From positions 272,115 to 336,114 of the forward strand of contig NZ_JOHO01000003.1 in the NCBI RefSeq assembly GCF_000719705.1: a stretch of 64,000 bases of DNA, given 5' to 3'. The notes under the pieces are model-generated. The model did no database searches and was not told the origin of the DNA. It saw only the letters and a list, made by a program, of their open reading frames with translations. This DNA comes from Streptomyces sp. NRRL S-350. Lineage in GTDB: Bacteria > Actinomycetota > Actinomycetes > Streptomycetales > Streptomycetaceae. Positions 39,344 through 48,924 of this stretch are shown here, in pieces. Each line of letters begins with the position of its first letter. Position 1 is the stretch's first letter. The position numbers and the translations under genes were made by a program.

Positions 39344-40939
39344 GTGTCCTCTGCAATTCCCGTCCAGTCCGCGCCGGACAACGACCCCGTCCTGGTGGTC
39401 GACTTCGGCGCCCAGTACGCCCAGCTCATCGCCCGTCGGGTGCGTGAGGCGCGGGTCTACAGCGAGATCGTGCCGAGCAGCATGCCGGTCGCCGAGATGC
39501 TCGCCAAGAACCCCAAGGCGATCATCCTCTCCGGCGGCCCGTCGTCGGTCTACGAAGAGGGCGCGCCGCAGATCGACCGCGCGATCTTCGAGGCCGGTGT
39601 CCCGGTCTTCGGCATGTGCTACGGCTTCCAGCTGATGGCGAAGAGCCTCGGCGGCACCGTCGACAACTCCGGTGCCCGCGAGTACGGCCGCACCCCGCTG
39701 ACCGTCTCCCGCACCGGCTCCACCCTGTTCGAGGGTGTCCCCGCGCAGCACTCGGTGTGGATGTCGCACGGCGACGCCTGCTCGGCGGCGCCGGAGGGCT
39801 TCACGGTCACCGCCTCCACCGACGTGGTGCCGGTCGCGGCCTTCGAGAACGACGAGGCCCGCCTGTACGGCGTCCAGTACCACCCCGAGGTGCTGCACTC
39901 CGACCACGGCCAGCAGGTCCTGGAGCACTTCCTCTACCGCGGCGCGGGCATCGCCCCGACCTGGACCACCGGCAGCGTGGTCGAGGAGCAGGTGGCCCTG
40001 ATCCGCGCGCAGGTCGGCACCAAGCGCGCGATCTGCGGCCTGTCCGGCGGCGTGGACTCCGCGGTGGCTGCCGCCCTGGTCAACAAGGCCATCGGCGACC
40101 AGCTGACCTGCGTGTACGTCGACCACGGCCTGATGCGCAAGGGCGAGAGCGAGCAGGTCGAGAAGGACTTCGTGGCGGCCACCGGCGCGAAGCTGAAGGT
40201 CGTCGACGCCGCCGACCGGTTCCTGGACGCGCTGCGCGGGGTCACCGACCCCGAGGAGAAGCGCAAGATCATCGGCCGCGAGTTCATCCGGGTCTTCGAG
40301 CAGGCCCAGGCCGAGATCATCGCCGAGGCCGGCGAGCACGGCGAGTCGGTCGACTTCCTGGTCCAGGGCACCCTGTACCCGGACGTGGTGGAGTCGGGCG
40401 GCGGCACCGGTACCGCCAACATCAAGTCCCACCACAACGTCGGCGGCCTGCCCGAGGACCTGCAGTTCCAGCTGGTCGAGCCGCTGCGCAAGCTGTTCAA
40501 GGACGAGGTCCGGATGGTCGGCCAGGAGCTCGGCCTGCCGGAGGAGATCGTCCAGCGCCAGCCGTTCCCGGGCCCCGGCCTGGGCATCCGGATCGTCGGC
40601 GAGGTCACCAAGGAGCGTCTGGACCTGCTCCGCGACGCCGACGCGATCGCCCGCGAGGAGCTGACCGCGGCCGGTCTGGACCGTGAGATCTGGCAGTGCC
40701 CGGTCGTGCTGCTCGCCGACGTGCGCAGCGTGGGCGTGCAGGGCGACGGCCGCACCTACGGTCACCCGATCGTGCTGCGCCCGGTCTCGTCCGAGGACGC
40801 CATGACCGCCGACTGGTCGCGCCTGCCGTACGACGTGCTGGCCAAGATCTCCACCCGGATCACCAACGAGGTCCGCGACGTGAACCGCGTCGTCGTCGAC
40901 GTCACCAGCAAGCCGCCGGGCACCATCGAGTGGGAGTAG
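39344..40939 (+). CDS. guaA: GMP synthase (glutamine-hydrolysing)
   Basis: GuaA aminates XMP to GMP, the step after GuaB. The GTG at 39344 (GGAAGG six bases upstream) gives 531 residues. The N-terminal class I glutaminase has [20 protein letters not shown], nucleophile Cys92 in FGMCYGFQ and the QYHPEV His-Glu pair; the ATP-pyrophosphatase has [14 protein letters not shown]; the C-terminal dimerisation domain ends [13 protein letters not shown]. The frame is open well upstream, but homology begins only at [13 protein letters not shown]. Confidence 0.98.
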   Translation: MSSAIPVQSAPDNDPVLVVDFGAQYAQLIARRVREARVYSEIVPSSMPVAEMLAKNPKAIILSGGPSSVYEEGAPQIDRAIFEAGVPVFGMCYGFQLMAKSLGGTVDNSGAREYGRTPLTVSRTGSTLFEGVPAQHSVWMSHGDACSAAPEGFTVTASTDVVPVAAFENDEARLYGVQYHPEVLHSDHGQQVLEHFLYRGAGIAPTWTTGSVVEEQVALIRAQVGTKRAICGLSGGVDSAVAAALVNKAIGDQLTCVYVDHGLMRKGESEQVEKDFVAATGAKLKVVDAADRFLDALRGVTDPEEKRKIIGREFIRVFEQAQAEIIAEAGEHGESVDFLVQGTLYPDVVESGGGTGTANIKSHHNVGGLPEDLQFQLVEPLRKLFKDEVRMVGQELGLPEEIVQRQPFPGPGLGIRIVGEVTKERLDLLRDADAIAREELTAAGLDREIWQCPVVLLADVRSVGVQGDGRTYGHPIVLRPVSSEDAMTADWSRLPYDVLAKISTRITNEVRDVNRVVVDVTSKPPGTIEWE

Positions 40940-40970
40940 GCACTCCCGCCGGCCGGTGAGGCCGGAGCCT

Positions 40971-41022
40971 GAACGGCCGCGCCGTCGTTCCCGTACTGAA
41001 GGGAGCGGCGGCGCGGCCGTTC
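40971..41022 (+). terminator. strong terminator of guaA
   Basis: A 22-bp stem with two G-U pairs (40971-40992 with 41001-41022) and an 8-base loop begins 32 bases after the stop. Confidence 0.9.
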
Positions 41023-41135
41023 GCGGTGCGGGCGCCGTTGCCCGGGTGGGACCTCCCACCGAAAGCGGGCAGGAACGGGCAGAATGCGGACCGGACCTGT
41101 CAGGGCGTGACAGGCCGAAAGGGAAGGTGTGAGGG

Positions 41136-42155
41136 ATGTCGGAGGCCAGCGAGTCGGTGCCGGCCGGCGGGGGAGCGGCCGCCCGGGCCGGCCGGGCGGA
41201 GCAGCGCCGGACGATCGCGTCCAGGTACGCGCTGCTCCCACTGCGGCTCTTCCTCGGCGTCACCTTCGTGTACGCCGCTCTCGACAAGCTGTCCGACGCG
41301 CACTACCTGGCCGGGGCGGGCGATCCGGCCTCCTTCGTCTCGCAGACCCAGGCGGCCAAGGCGGGCGGCAGCCCGATCTCCTTCCTGCTCGGCCCCGCCC
41401 TCGACCACCCGACGCTGTTCGCGCTCGCCGTCGCCTTCGGCGAGCTGGCCGTCGGCCTCGGCACCCTGCTCGGCCTCTGGGGCCGGGTCGCCGCGCTCGG
41501 CGGCGCGCTGCTCAACCTCAGCCTCTGGCTGACCGTCAGCTGGAGCGTCTCGCCGTACTACCTCGGCAACGACCTGGCCTACCTGATGGCCTGGACACCG
41601 CTGGTGCTGGCCGGCACGCCGTACCTGTCGGTGGACGGCTACCTCGCCCGCAGGGCCGGGCGGGACCGCGCGCGCGGACTGGCCGAGGACCACGTCAAGC
41701 GCCGGGCACTGGTGGACGGCGGCATCGCCGCCGTCGCGATCGGCGGCGCCGGGCTGCTCACCGGCTCGCTGACCCGCACCTTCGGCCGGGACAAGGGCGC
41801 CGCGCCCAAGCAGTCGGCGGCCCCCGTCTCCACCGCCCCGGCGCAGGCCCCCACGGTGCCCGCCGCGAGCGTGCCGGTCGGCGGCTCGGCGCAGGTCAAG
41901 GATCCGGCCACCGGGGACGCCGTCTACATCGTGCAGCCCAAGGCGGGCCAGTACTGCGGCCTCTCCTCGGTGTGCACCCACTCCGGCTGCGCCGTGGACG
42001 CCCCGAAGAACGGCCAGCTGTACTGCCCCTGCCACGGCTCCCGGTTCGACGCCGCCACCGGCGCGGTGGTCAACGGGCCGGCGGTCAAGCCGCTGCCGAA
42101 GTACACGGTCACCAAGGACGGGGACACGCTGGCCCTGGGCCCGCAGCAGAGCTGA
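41136..42155 (+). CDS. DoxD/DoxX-like membrane protein fused to a Rieske [2Fe-2S] domain
   Basis: A 339-residue fusion. Residues 30-165 form a four-span DoxX/TQO-DoxD-like unit ([43 protein letters not shown]). After a basic loop a further hydrophobic segment with two Gly-rich turns precedes an Ala/Pro linker (220-248). The C-terminal Rieske domain binds a 2Fe-2S cluster through Cys280, His282, Cys297 and His300, and Cys285 with Cys299 can form the stabilising disulfide. DoxD is the small subunit of archaeal thiosulfate:quinone oxidoreductase, so quinone-linked redox work outside the membrane is plausible but unproven. Confidence 0.88.
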   Translation: MSEASESVPAGGGAAARAGRAEQRRTIASRYALLPLRLFLGVTFVYAALDKLSDAHYLAGAGDPASFVSQTQAAKAGGSPISFLLGPALDHPTLFALAVAFGELAVGLGTLLGLWGRVAALGGALLNLSLWLTVSWSVSPYYLGNDLAYLMAWTPLVLAGTPYLSVDGYLARRAGRDRARGLAEDHVKRRALVDGGIAAVAIGGAGLLTGSLTRTFGRDKGAAPKQSAAPVSTAPAQAPTVPAASVPVGGSAQVKDPATGDAVYIVQPKAGQYCGLSSVCTHSGCAVDAPKNGQLYCPCHGSRFDAATGAVVNGPAVKPLPKYTVTKDGDTLALGPQQS

Positions 42156-42250
42156 GGCCCGGGGCCGGGGGCGGTGCGGTGCTTCGAGGCCGTGCGGGGG
42201 GCCGGCGGCGGTGCGGGGCCGGGCCGGCGGCGGGTGCCCCGGGCCGTGGC

Positions 42251-42460
42251 CTACTCCTCGCGGTCGGGCCGGGCGCGCCGGGCCACCGCCGCGACCGCAC
42301 CGGCCAGGCCGCCGACGCCGAGCACGATGAAGGTGACCGGGATGACGATCCGTCCGTTCACCGACCGGTCGTTGAGCGCCGCGACCAGGTAGACCACGGC
42401 GAGCACGGTGAACAGCGCGCCCGCGATCAGCGAGAACAGGTCGAGCCGGTGCTTCCTCAC
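42251..42460 (-). CDS. small two-span membrane protein
   Basis: A 69-residue protein: MRKHRLDLFSLIAGALF..YLVAALNDRSVNG then IVIPVTFIVLGVGGLAGAVAA and a basic end. The GTG at 42460 overlaps the stop of the PspC-domain gene by four bases (GTGA), so the two are coupled and probably form one membrane module. It is too short to assign to a family. Confidence 0.75.
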   Translation of the reverse strand: MRKHRLDLFSLIAGALFTVLAVVYLVAALNDRSVNGRIVIPVTFIVLGVGGLAGAVAAVARRARPDREE

Positions 42461-43869
42461 TGCTGGACCACCTTGATGTTGCCGAGCCCGATGCCGAGTT
42501 CGAGGTTGAGCGTGCCCTTGGAGGCCTGGCCGTTCGCCGGGCCGATCAGATAGCTGTGCCGTCCGGTGCTGTTGCTGCGGCCGCCGGGGACGCTGACGTC
42601 GCCGATGCCGACCCGGGCCGTCAGGTTCACCGTGACGTCGTCCGGCAGGGCGACGGTCAGCTCGCCGGCGCCGAGGTCGGCCTTGGTGGCGACGGTGGCC
42701 CCGGCCGGGTCGAGCCCGCTCAGGTCGAGCCGGACCTTCCCGGCGCCGAGGTTGTAGCGGTCGTGCAGATCGGCTGTCGAGGTGACCGTCCACTCCCGTT
42801 GACCGACGGCGTTGCGCATGGAGTCCGGCGAGTGGCCGACGAAGGCCAGCGCCAGGGTGAGCAGCAGGCCGGTCACCGCGAGCCTGCGGGCACGGCCGAA
42901 CTTCGCGCCGACCAGCAGGGTCAGACCGACCACCAGCAGGGCGGTGGCCAGCACGGTCGCGCCCAGCACGGTGGGGTCGTGGCGGTCGGCCGAGGCGGCC
43001 CAGACCGCGGCGCCCGCGCCGATCGCCAGCAGGAAGCCGAAGAAGCCGAGCGCCGAGCGCTCCCGGGGGTGCCGCACGGCGGCGGGCTCCGAGCAGCGCT
43101 CCGGGCGCTCCTTGCGCAGCGGATCCCCCTCGGGCAGGTCGGCGCGCTGCCACCAGGGCCGGGCCGGGGCGCCGGCCGGCGGCACCGGGGTGCCGAACGG
43201 GGGGGTGGGGGCCGCGGAGGTGGCGCCGTACGGGTTGCGCTCCGGGTGGCGCGGATCCCACAGGTAGCCGCTCGCGCCGGGGGCCGGGCCGTCGGCGGGG
43301 GCCGTTGCGGCGGAGTGCCCGGTGCGCGTCGCCTCGTCGTCCTTCGGCCGCGGCCAGACGTAGCCCGCGGACTCGGGGAACCGGCGGTCGTACGGGCCGC
43401 CGTGCCGGCGCTCACGGCCGCGGCCGCGGCGGCGGTCCGGGTCGTAGCGCACCGCCAGGAAGACCAGGCCCGCGAGCAGCAGCAGCGGGAACAGCTGGTC
43501 GCCGTTGCCCATGGAGGAGAAGAACACCCCGGTGCCGATCACGGTCAGCAGGACCGCGCCGATCGACTGGCCGTCCACCCGGCCGGTGAGCACCCGCTGG
43601 AGCTCGGTGCGCCCGCCGCGGCCCTTGGACTCGTCGTCGGTCGGGACGATCAGCCACGCCAGGCCGTACAGGAACAGCCCGAGGCCGCCGGAGAGGCAGA
43701 GCACCACGATGACCACCCGGAAGACCACCGGGTCGATGTCCAGGTGCCGGCCGAGGCCGCCGCAGACACCGGCCACCACGCGGTGGTGTTCGGCCCGGGT
43801 CAGGGGCGGGCGTTCCGGCTCCGGCGGGGCGGCGGGCCCGGCCTCCTCGATGCGGGGATCCTCGGTCAT
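42457..43869 (-). CDS. PspC-domain membrane protein with C-terminal LiaF-like domain
   Basis: The 470-residue protein starts with a PspC domain (about 25-90: HHRVVAGVCGGLGRHLDIDP, FLYGLAWLIVPTDD), has further membrane spans around 100-140, a long Pro/Arg-rich cytoplasmic loop with repeated GYxWxPR pieces, four more spans at about 270-345 and a C-terminal beta-rich domain (LHDRYNLGAGKVRLDLSGL, LGAGELTVALPDDVTV) like the LiaF/cell-wall-active antibiotic response family. The second ATG is chosen: GGAAGGA lies eight bases before it. It diverges from the PspC-type kinase at 44004 and probably senses or buffers envelope stress with it. Confidence 0.85.
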   Translation of the reverse strand: MTEDPRIEEAGPAAPPEPERPPLTRAEHHRVVAGVCGGLGRHLDIDPVVFRVVIVVLCLSGGLGLFLYGLAWLIVPTDDESKGRGGRTELQRVLTGRVDGQSIGAVLLTVIGTGVFFSSMGNGDQLFPLLLLAGLVFLAVRYDPDRRRGRGRERRHGGPYDRRFPESAGYVWPRPKDDEATRTGHSAATAPADGPAPGASGYLWDPRHPERNPYGATSAAPTPPFGTPVPPAGAPARPWWQRADLPEGDPLRKERPERCSEPAAVRHPRERSALGFFGFLLAIGAGAAVWAASADRHDPTVLGATVLATALLVVGLTLLVGAKFGRARRLAVTGLLLTLALAFVGHSPDSMRNAVGQREWTVTSTADLHDRYNLGAGKVRLDLSGLDPAGATVATKADLGAGELTVALPDDVTVNLTARVGIGDVSVPGGRSNSTGRHSYLIGPANGQASKGTLNLELGIGLGNIKVVQQ

Positions 43870-43935
43870 GGGCACCATCCTTCCGGCAGGTGCCGCTCCG
43901 GCCCAACCGGGAGCACCCCGGTCCGTACCCTGACT

Positions 43936-43959
43936 TGTCCCTGATGCGGGCTAGGGACA
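43936..43959. promoter_or_regulatory. inverted repeat in the divergent PspC promoter region
   Basis: TGTCCCT-N10-AGGGACA is a perfect inverted repeat centred between the divergent starts; CCCTGATGCG also occurs twice as a direct repeat (43939-43948 and 43962-43971). A binding site for the adjacent response regulator is likely. Confidence 0.55.
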
Positions 43960-44003
43960 CACCCTGATGCGCCCGCGGCGGCGCGCGTGGAACCATCGGT
44001 GGC

Positions 44004-45476
44004 GTGGCAGCCCCCGGTACCGACCCCCGAACCACCGCCCCCGACGCCGTGCCGTCGGCCGGCGCCGACTCCACCGCGCCCGACGGCGGCAAACCGCCGT
44101 ACCGCCGGCTCTACCGCAGCCCGCAGGGCCGGATGCTCGGCGGCGTCGCGCACGGCCTGGCGGTGCACCTGGGGCTGCCGGTGCGGTGGGTGCGGATCGC
44201 CTTCGTGCTGCTGTTCTTCGCGCAGGGCATCGGCGCGCTGCTGTACGCCGCGTTCTGGTTCGTGGTGCCGATCGGGATCGGCGAGCCCGCGCAGCGCGGC
44301 GGCGCCCAGTGGGTGTACCTCAACGGCGTGTTCGTCCCGGCCGCGCCCGGGCTGCAGGGCGGCCTGCTGAGCAAGGGCCCCACGACCGCCGCCGCCGGCG
44401 GGTGGCTCGGCCGGCTGCGCCAACTGCTCCAGCACACGCTGCAGGGCGAGCCGGTGGCGGCGCCCGTCGAGGGCGAGGGGACGGCGCCGGCCGGCAAGGC
44501 CGGACAGGGCGGCCTCGGCCAGCTCGCCGCGCTGGTCATGGTCGTGATCGGCCTGATCGCCCTGCTCAACGTGCTCGGCTGGCAGACCGCCAAGCCGTAC
44601 ACCTGGCCGCTGCTGGCGATCGGCGTCGGCGTCGCGCTGGTCTGGCGGCAGGCCGACGACTCGCGCTGGCAGCGCTGGTTCGGCATCGAGGAGGGCGAGA
44701 AGCGGCGCGGCGCCTACACCCGGGTCGGCACCGGCGTGCTGCTCGCGGTGGCCGGCACCATCGCGCTGCTCGCCATGCAGGGCAGCGGCTCCACGCTCGG
44801 CTCGGTCGTCGAGGCCTCGCTCGCGGTGCTCGCCGGGGTGCTGGTGCTGCTCGGCCCGTACGGCCTGCGGTTGTGGCAGGACCTCGGCGCCGAGCGCACC
44901 GCCCGCATCCGGGCCCAGGAGCGGGCCGAGATCGCCGCGCACATCCACGACTCGGTGCTGCACACCCTGACCCTGATCCAGCGCCGGGCCGAGGACCCCA
45001 AGGAGGTGCTGCGGCTGGCCCGCTCGCAGGAGCGCGAGCTGCGGCTGTGGCTGTACCGCCCGGAGGCGGCCGCCGAGGCCGCGCCGGACACCATGGCGGA
45101 GACCCTGCGCGCGGTGGTCGCCGAGGTCGAGGACCGGCACGGCGTCCCGGTGGAACTGGTGATCGTCGGCGACTGCCCGATGGACGAGGGCATCGCGGCA
45201 CAGATGCAGGCCGCGAGGGAGGCGACCGTCAACGCGGCCAAGTACGGTGGCGGGGGACCGGTCCAGGTCTACGCCGAGGTGGAGGGGAGGGCGGTGTCGG
45301 TGTTCGTCCGTGACCACGGGCCCGGCTTCGACCCCGACACGGTGCCGGAGGACCGGATGGGCGTACGGGAGTCGATCATCGGCCGGATGAAGCGCAACGG
45401 CGGCACCGCTCGGGTGCGGCCGGCGGCGGGCGGCGGTACCGAGGTCGAGCTGGAGATGGAGAGAACGAATGACTGA
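44004..45476 (+). CDS. PspC-domain sensor histidine kinase
   Basis: A 490-residue kinase. The N-terminal part is a PspC domain (about 33-95: RLYRSPQGRMLGGVAHGLAVHL, LLYAAFWFVVPIGIG), followed by a cytoplasmic loop, further membrane spans to about 285, a HisKA_3 dimerisation helix (AHIHDSVLHTLTLIQRRAED, phospho-acceptor His315) and an HATPase_c domain with REATVNAAKYG (N box) and DHGPGFDPD. The GTG at 44004 starts the family-like N terminus. It overlaps the response-regulator gene by eight bases, so both are made together. Confidence 0.92.
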   Translation: MAAPGTDPRTTAPDAVPSAGADSTAPDGGKPPYRRLYRSPQGRMLGGVAHGLAVHLGLPVRWVRIAFVLLFFAQGIGALLYAAFWFVVPIGIGEPAQRGGAQWVYLNGVFVPAAPGLQGGLLSKGPTTAAAGGWLGRLRQLLQHTLQGEPVAAPVEGEGTAPAGKAGQGGLGQLAALVMVVIGLIALLNVLGWQTAKPYTWPLLAIGVGVALVWRQADDSRWQRWFGIEEGEKRRGAYTRVGTGVLLAVAGTIALLAMQGSGSTLGSVVEASLAVLAGVLVLLGPYGLRLWQDLGAERTARIRAQERAEIAAHIHDSVLHTLTLIQRRAEDPKEVLRLARSQERELRLWLYRPEAAAEAAPDTMAETLRAVVAEVEDRHGVPVELVIVGDCPMDEGIAAQMQAAREATVNAAKYGGGGPVQVYAEVEGRAVSVFVRDHGPGFDPDTVPEDRMGVRESIIGRMKRNGGTARVRPAAGGGTEVELEMERTND

Positions 45477-46146
45477 CGCAGCTCCGGAGCGCACGGCCAG
45501 GGTCGTGCTGGTGGACGACCACCGGATGTTCCGGACGGGGGTCCGGGCCGAGATCGGCCGCACCGACGTGACCGGCATCGACGTGGTCGGCGAGGCCGAC
45601 GACGTGGACTCGGCGGTCCGGGTGGTGGCCGAGACCAGGCCCGACGTGGTCCTGCTCGACGTCCACCTGCCCGGCGGCGGCGGGGTCGAGGTGCTGCGCC
45701 GCTCGGCCGGGCTGATGGGCGAGCAGGGCGGGGTGAAGTTCCTGGCGCTGTCGGTGTCGGACGCCGCCGAGGACGTCATCGGCGTCATCCGCGGCGGAGC
45801 GCGCGGCTACGTCACCAAGACCATCACCGGCACCGACCTGGTGAACGCGATCTTCCGGATCGCCGACGGCGACGCCGTGTTCTCGCCGCGGCTGGCCGGC
45901 TTCGTCCTGGACGCCTTCGCCGCCACCGACACCCCGCCGGTCGACGAGGACCTGGACCGCCTCACCCAGCGCGAACGCGAGGTCCTGCGCCTGATCGCCC
46001 GCGGCTACGCCTACAAGGAGATCGCCAAGCAGCTCTTCATCTCGGTGAAGACGGTCGAGAGCCACGTCTCCGCCGTGCTGCGCAAGCTCCAGCTGAGCAA
46101 CCGCCACGAGCTCACCCGCTGGGCCACCGCCCGCCGCCTGGTCTGA
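45469..46146 (+). CDS. NarL/LuxR-family response regulator
   Basis: The 225-residue partner of the PspC kinase. The receiver domain has the acidic pair VLVDDHRM (Asp16-17), phospho-acceptor Asp64 in VVLLDVHLPG and the conserved Lys in GYVTKTITG; the C-terminal LuxR helix-turn-helix is LTQREREVLRLIARGYAYKEIAKQL. The ATG lies inside the end of the kinase gene. A likely target is the inverted repeat at 43936-43959. Confidence 0.94.
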   Translation: MTDAAPERTARVVLVDDHRMFRTGVRAEIGRTDVTGIDVVGEADDVDSAVRVVAETRPDVVLLDVHLPGGGGVEVLRRSAGLMGEQGGVKFLALSVSDAAEDVIGVIRGGARGYVTKTITGTDLVNAIFRIADGDAVFSPRLAGFVLDAFAATDTPPVDEDLDRLTQREREVLRLIARGYAYKEIAKQLFISVKTVESHVSAVLRKLQLSNRHELTRWATARRLV

Positions 46147-46286
46147 GCCCGCAGCCCGGGGCGGGCGGGCCGGTCGAGCGGGTCGAGGGGGTCGGACCCG
46201 CGCCGGCACGGCCGCCAGGCCCGCACGCCCGTCGAGCCCGTCCGGCCGGTTCGCTCCGGGCGGGCGGGCTTGTCGGTGGGTGGCCA

Positions 46287-46292
46287 TAGACT
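46287..46292 (+). promoter_or_regulatory. -10 box of pcrA
   Basis: TAGACT ends ten bases before the pcrA ATG at 46303, leaving room for only a few leader bases and no ribosome-binding site. The rest of 46147-46302 holds GC-rich sequence without a gene. Confidence 0.4.
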
Positions 46293-46302
46293 CGTCAGTG
46301 CC

Positions 46303-48918
46303 ATGAATAGCCTCTTTGACGACCTTCCGCTCCCCGGCTTCGAGGCTCCCGCCGCCGGGTCGAAGCAGCCCGACGCGACCGCCGGCGAGGAGCCCCCGCC
46401 GTACGAGGACGACGTTCCGTACGACGCCTACGAGGAAGCCATCCCGGAGGGGCTGTTCCAGACCGACCACGCCGCGCAGGCGGAGCGGGACGCCTGGTAC
46501 CGCAACGGCGCCGCCCGGACGGTGGTCGACCCGGCGCAGCTGCTGGAGGGGATGAACGACCCGCAGCGCGAGGCGGTGCTGCACGCGGGCTCGCCGCTGC
46601 TGATCGTGGCCGGCGCCGGCTCCGGCAAGACCCGGGTGCTGACCCACCGGATCGCTTACCTGCTGGGCGCCCGCGGGGTGCAGCCGGGGGAGATCCTGGC
46701 GATCACCTTCACCAACAAGGCCGCCGGCGAGATGCGCGAGCGCGTCGAGGCGCTGGTCGGCCCGCGCGCCCGGGCGATGTGGGTCTCCACCTTCCACAGC
46801 GCCTGCGTGCGGATCCTGCGCCGCGAGTCCAAGCAGCTGGGCTTCACCTCCAGCTTCTCGATCTACGACTCGGCCGACTCGCAGCGGCTGATGTCGCTGG
46901 TCTGCCGGGACCTCGACCTGGATCCGAAGCAGTTCCCGCCGAAGTCCTTCACCGCCAAGGTCAGCAACCTCAAGAACGAGCTGATCGACGAGGAGACCTT
47001 CGCCGACCAGGCCGCCAACCCGATGGAGAAGAAGCTCGCCGAGGCGTACGCGCTGTACCAGCGGCGGCTGCGCGAGGCCAACGCGCTGGACTTCGACGAC
47101 ATCATCATGACGACGGTCAACCTGCTGCAGGCGTTCCCCGACGTCGCCGAGCACTACCGGCGCCGCTTCCGGCACATCCTGGTCGACGAGTACCAGGACA
47201 CCAACCACGCCCAGTACACGCTGGTCCGCGAGCTGACCGGCGGCTCGGTCGCGGACGCGCCCAAGCGCACCGTGGACGGCGACCTGGTGAACCCGGCGGC
47301 CGGGCGCCTGGCCGAGGTGCCGCCCGCCGAGCTGTGCGTCGTCGGCGACGCCGACCAGTCGATCTACGCCTTCCGCGGCGCGACCATCCGCAACATCCTC
47401 CAGTTCGAGGAGGACTACCCGAACGCGACCACGATCCTGCTGGAGCAGAACTACCGCTCCACCCAGACCATCCTGAGCGCGGCCAACGCCGTCATCGAGC
47501 GCAACGCCAACCGCCGCGCGAAGAAGCTCTGGACGGCCGGGGACCACGGCGAGAAGGTCATCGGCTACGTCGCGGACGACGAGCACGGCGAGGCGCAGTT
47601 CATCGCCGACGAGATCGACCGGCTCACCGACAAGGGCGAGGCCAAGCCCGGCGACGTCGCGATCTTCTACCGGACCAACGCCCAGTCCCGGGTGTTCGAG
47701 GAGGTGTTCATCCGGGTCGGCCTGCCGTACAAGGTGGTCGGCGGGGTGCGCTTCTACGAGCGCAAGGAGGTCCGGGACGTCCTGGCGTACCTGCGGGTGC
47801 TCTCCAACCCGGAGGACACCGTGCCGCTGCGCCGGATCCTCAACGTGCCCAAGCGCGGCATCGGCGAGCGGGCCGAGGCGATGATCGACGCGCTGGCCGC
47901 GCGGGAGCGGATCTCGTTCGCCCAGGCGCTGCTGCGGGTGGACGAGGCGTACGGGATGGCCGCGCGCTCGGCCAACGCGGTGAAGAAGTTCAACACCCTG
48001 ATGGCCGGGCTGCGCCAGGTGGTCGAGTCGGGCGCGGGCCCGGCGGCGGTGCTGGAGGCCGTCCTGGAGGAGACCGGCTACCTGGGCGAGCTCCAGTCCT
48101 CCACCGACCCGCAGGACGAGACCCGGGTGGAGAACCTCCAGGAGCTCGCCTCCGTCGCCCTCGAATACGAGCAGGACCCGGGCGAGCGCCCCGACGCCGG
48201 GGAGGAGGGCACGCCGCCGGTCGGCTCGCTGGCCGACTTCCTGGAGCGGGTCGCGCTCGTCGCCGACTCCGACCAGCTGCCGGACGAGGACCAGGAGGGG
48301 CAGGGCGTCATCACGATGATGACCCTGCACACCGCCAAGGGCCTGGAGTTCCCGGTCGTCTTCCTGACCGGCATGGAGGACGGCATCTTCCCGCACATGC
48401 GGGCGCTCAACCAGGTCAAGGAGCTGGAGGAGGAGCGCCGGCTCGCGTACGTCGGCCTCACCCGGGCGCGCGAGCGGCTCTACCTGACCCGCTCGGTGCT
48501 GCGCAGCGCCTGGGGGCAGCCGGCCTACAACCCGGCCTCGCGGTTCCTGGAGGAGATCCCGGAGACGCTGGTGGAGTGGAAGCGCAAGGGCGCGGCGCAG
48601 GCGCCGGTCCAGCGCGGCTTCTCCTCGGGTTCGTCCTGGGGCAAGTCCGCCTCCGGGGGCGGGATTTCGCGCTCCTCCTCGGCCGCGGCGGCCTCGCCGA
48701 AGGCGGGCTGGGGGCAGTCCGCGCGACGCGGCGGCAAGGTCGTCGAGCGTGACGTCGTCTCCCTCGCGATGGGGGACCGCGTCACCCACGACAGCTTCGG
48801 GCTGGGCACCGTGGTGGGCATGAAGGGCGCCGGCCACGACGCGCAGGCCGAGGTGGACTTCGGCGCGGCCGGCCGCAAGTGGCTGGTGCTGCGCTACGCG
48901 CCGGTCGAGAAGCTGTAG
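46303..48918 (+). CDS. pcrA: ATP-dependent DNA helicase UvrD/PcrA
   Basis: A superfamily 1A helicase (871 residues) acting in nucleotide-excision repair and in clearing recombinase and stalled polymerase from DNA. About 75 acidic residues precede the helicase core, which starts at LLEGMNDPQREAVLHAGSPLLI; Walker A is GAGSGKT, motif II is LVDEYQDTN, motif III GDADQSIYAFRGA, motif V TLHTAKGLEFPVV and motif VI YVGLTRARERL. The C terminus has a Ser/Gly linker and a Tudor-like GDRVTHDSFGLGTVVGM domain that binds RNA polymerase in this family. The stop is six bases from that of the convergent peptidase gene. Confidence 0.96.
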   Translation: MNSLFDDLPLPGFEAPAAGSKQPDATAGEEPPPYEDDVPYDAYEEAIPEGLFQTDHAAQAERDAWYRNGAARTVVDPAQLLEGMNDPQREAVLHAGSPLLIVAGAGSGKTRVLTHRIAYLLGARGVQPGEILAITFTNKAAGEMRERVEALVGPRARAMWVSTFHSACVRILRRESKQLGFTSSFSIYDSADSQRLMSLVCRDLDLDPKQFPPKSFTAKVSNLKNELIDEETFADQAANPMEKKLAEAYALYQRRLREANALDFDDIIMTTVNLLQAFPDVAEHYRRRFRHILVDEYQDTNHAQYTLVRELTGGSVADAPKRTVDGDLVNPAAGRLAEVPPAELCVVGDADQSIYAFRGATIRNILQFEEDYPNATTILLEQNYRSTQTILSAANAVIERNANRRAKKLWTAGDHGEKVIGYVADDEHGEAQFIADEIDRLTDKGEAKPGDVAIFYRTNAQSRVFEEVFIRVGLPYKVVGGVRFYERKEVRDVLAYLRVLSNPEDTVPLRRILNVPKRGIGERAEAMIDALAARERISFAQALLRVDEAYGMAARSANAVKKFNTLMAGLRQVVESGAGPAAVLEAVLEETGYLGELQSSTDPQDETRVENLQELASVALEYEQDPGERPDAGEEGTPPVGSLADFLERVALVADSDQLPDEDQEGQGVITMMTLHTAKGLEFPVVFLTGMEDGIFPHMRALNQVKELEEERRLAYVGLTRARERLYLTRSVLRSAWGQPAYNPASRFLEEIPETLVEWKRKGAAQAPVQRGFSSGSSWGKSASGGGISRSSSAAAASPKAGWGQSARRGGKVVERDVVSLAMGDRVTHDSFGLGTVVGMKGAGHDAQAEVDFGAAGRKWLVLRYAPVEKL

Positions 48919-48924
48919 CGGAGG

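Noticed and set aside
38717..41287. An 856-codon reverse-strand frame over guaA and its upstream gap
   Set aside because: Most of it is antisense to guaA and the remainder is Arg/Pro-rich; no ribosome-binding site or homology.
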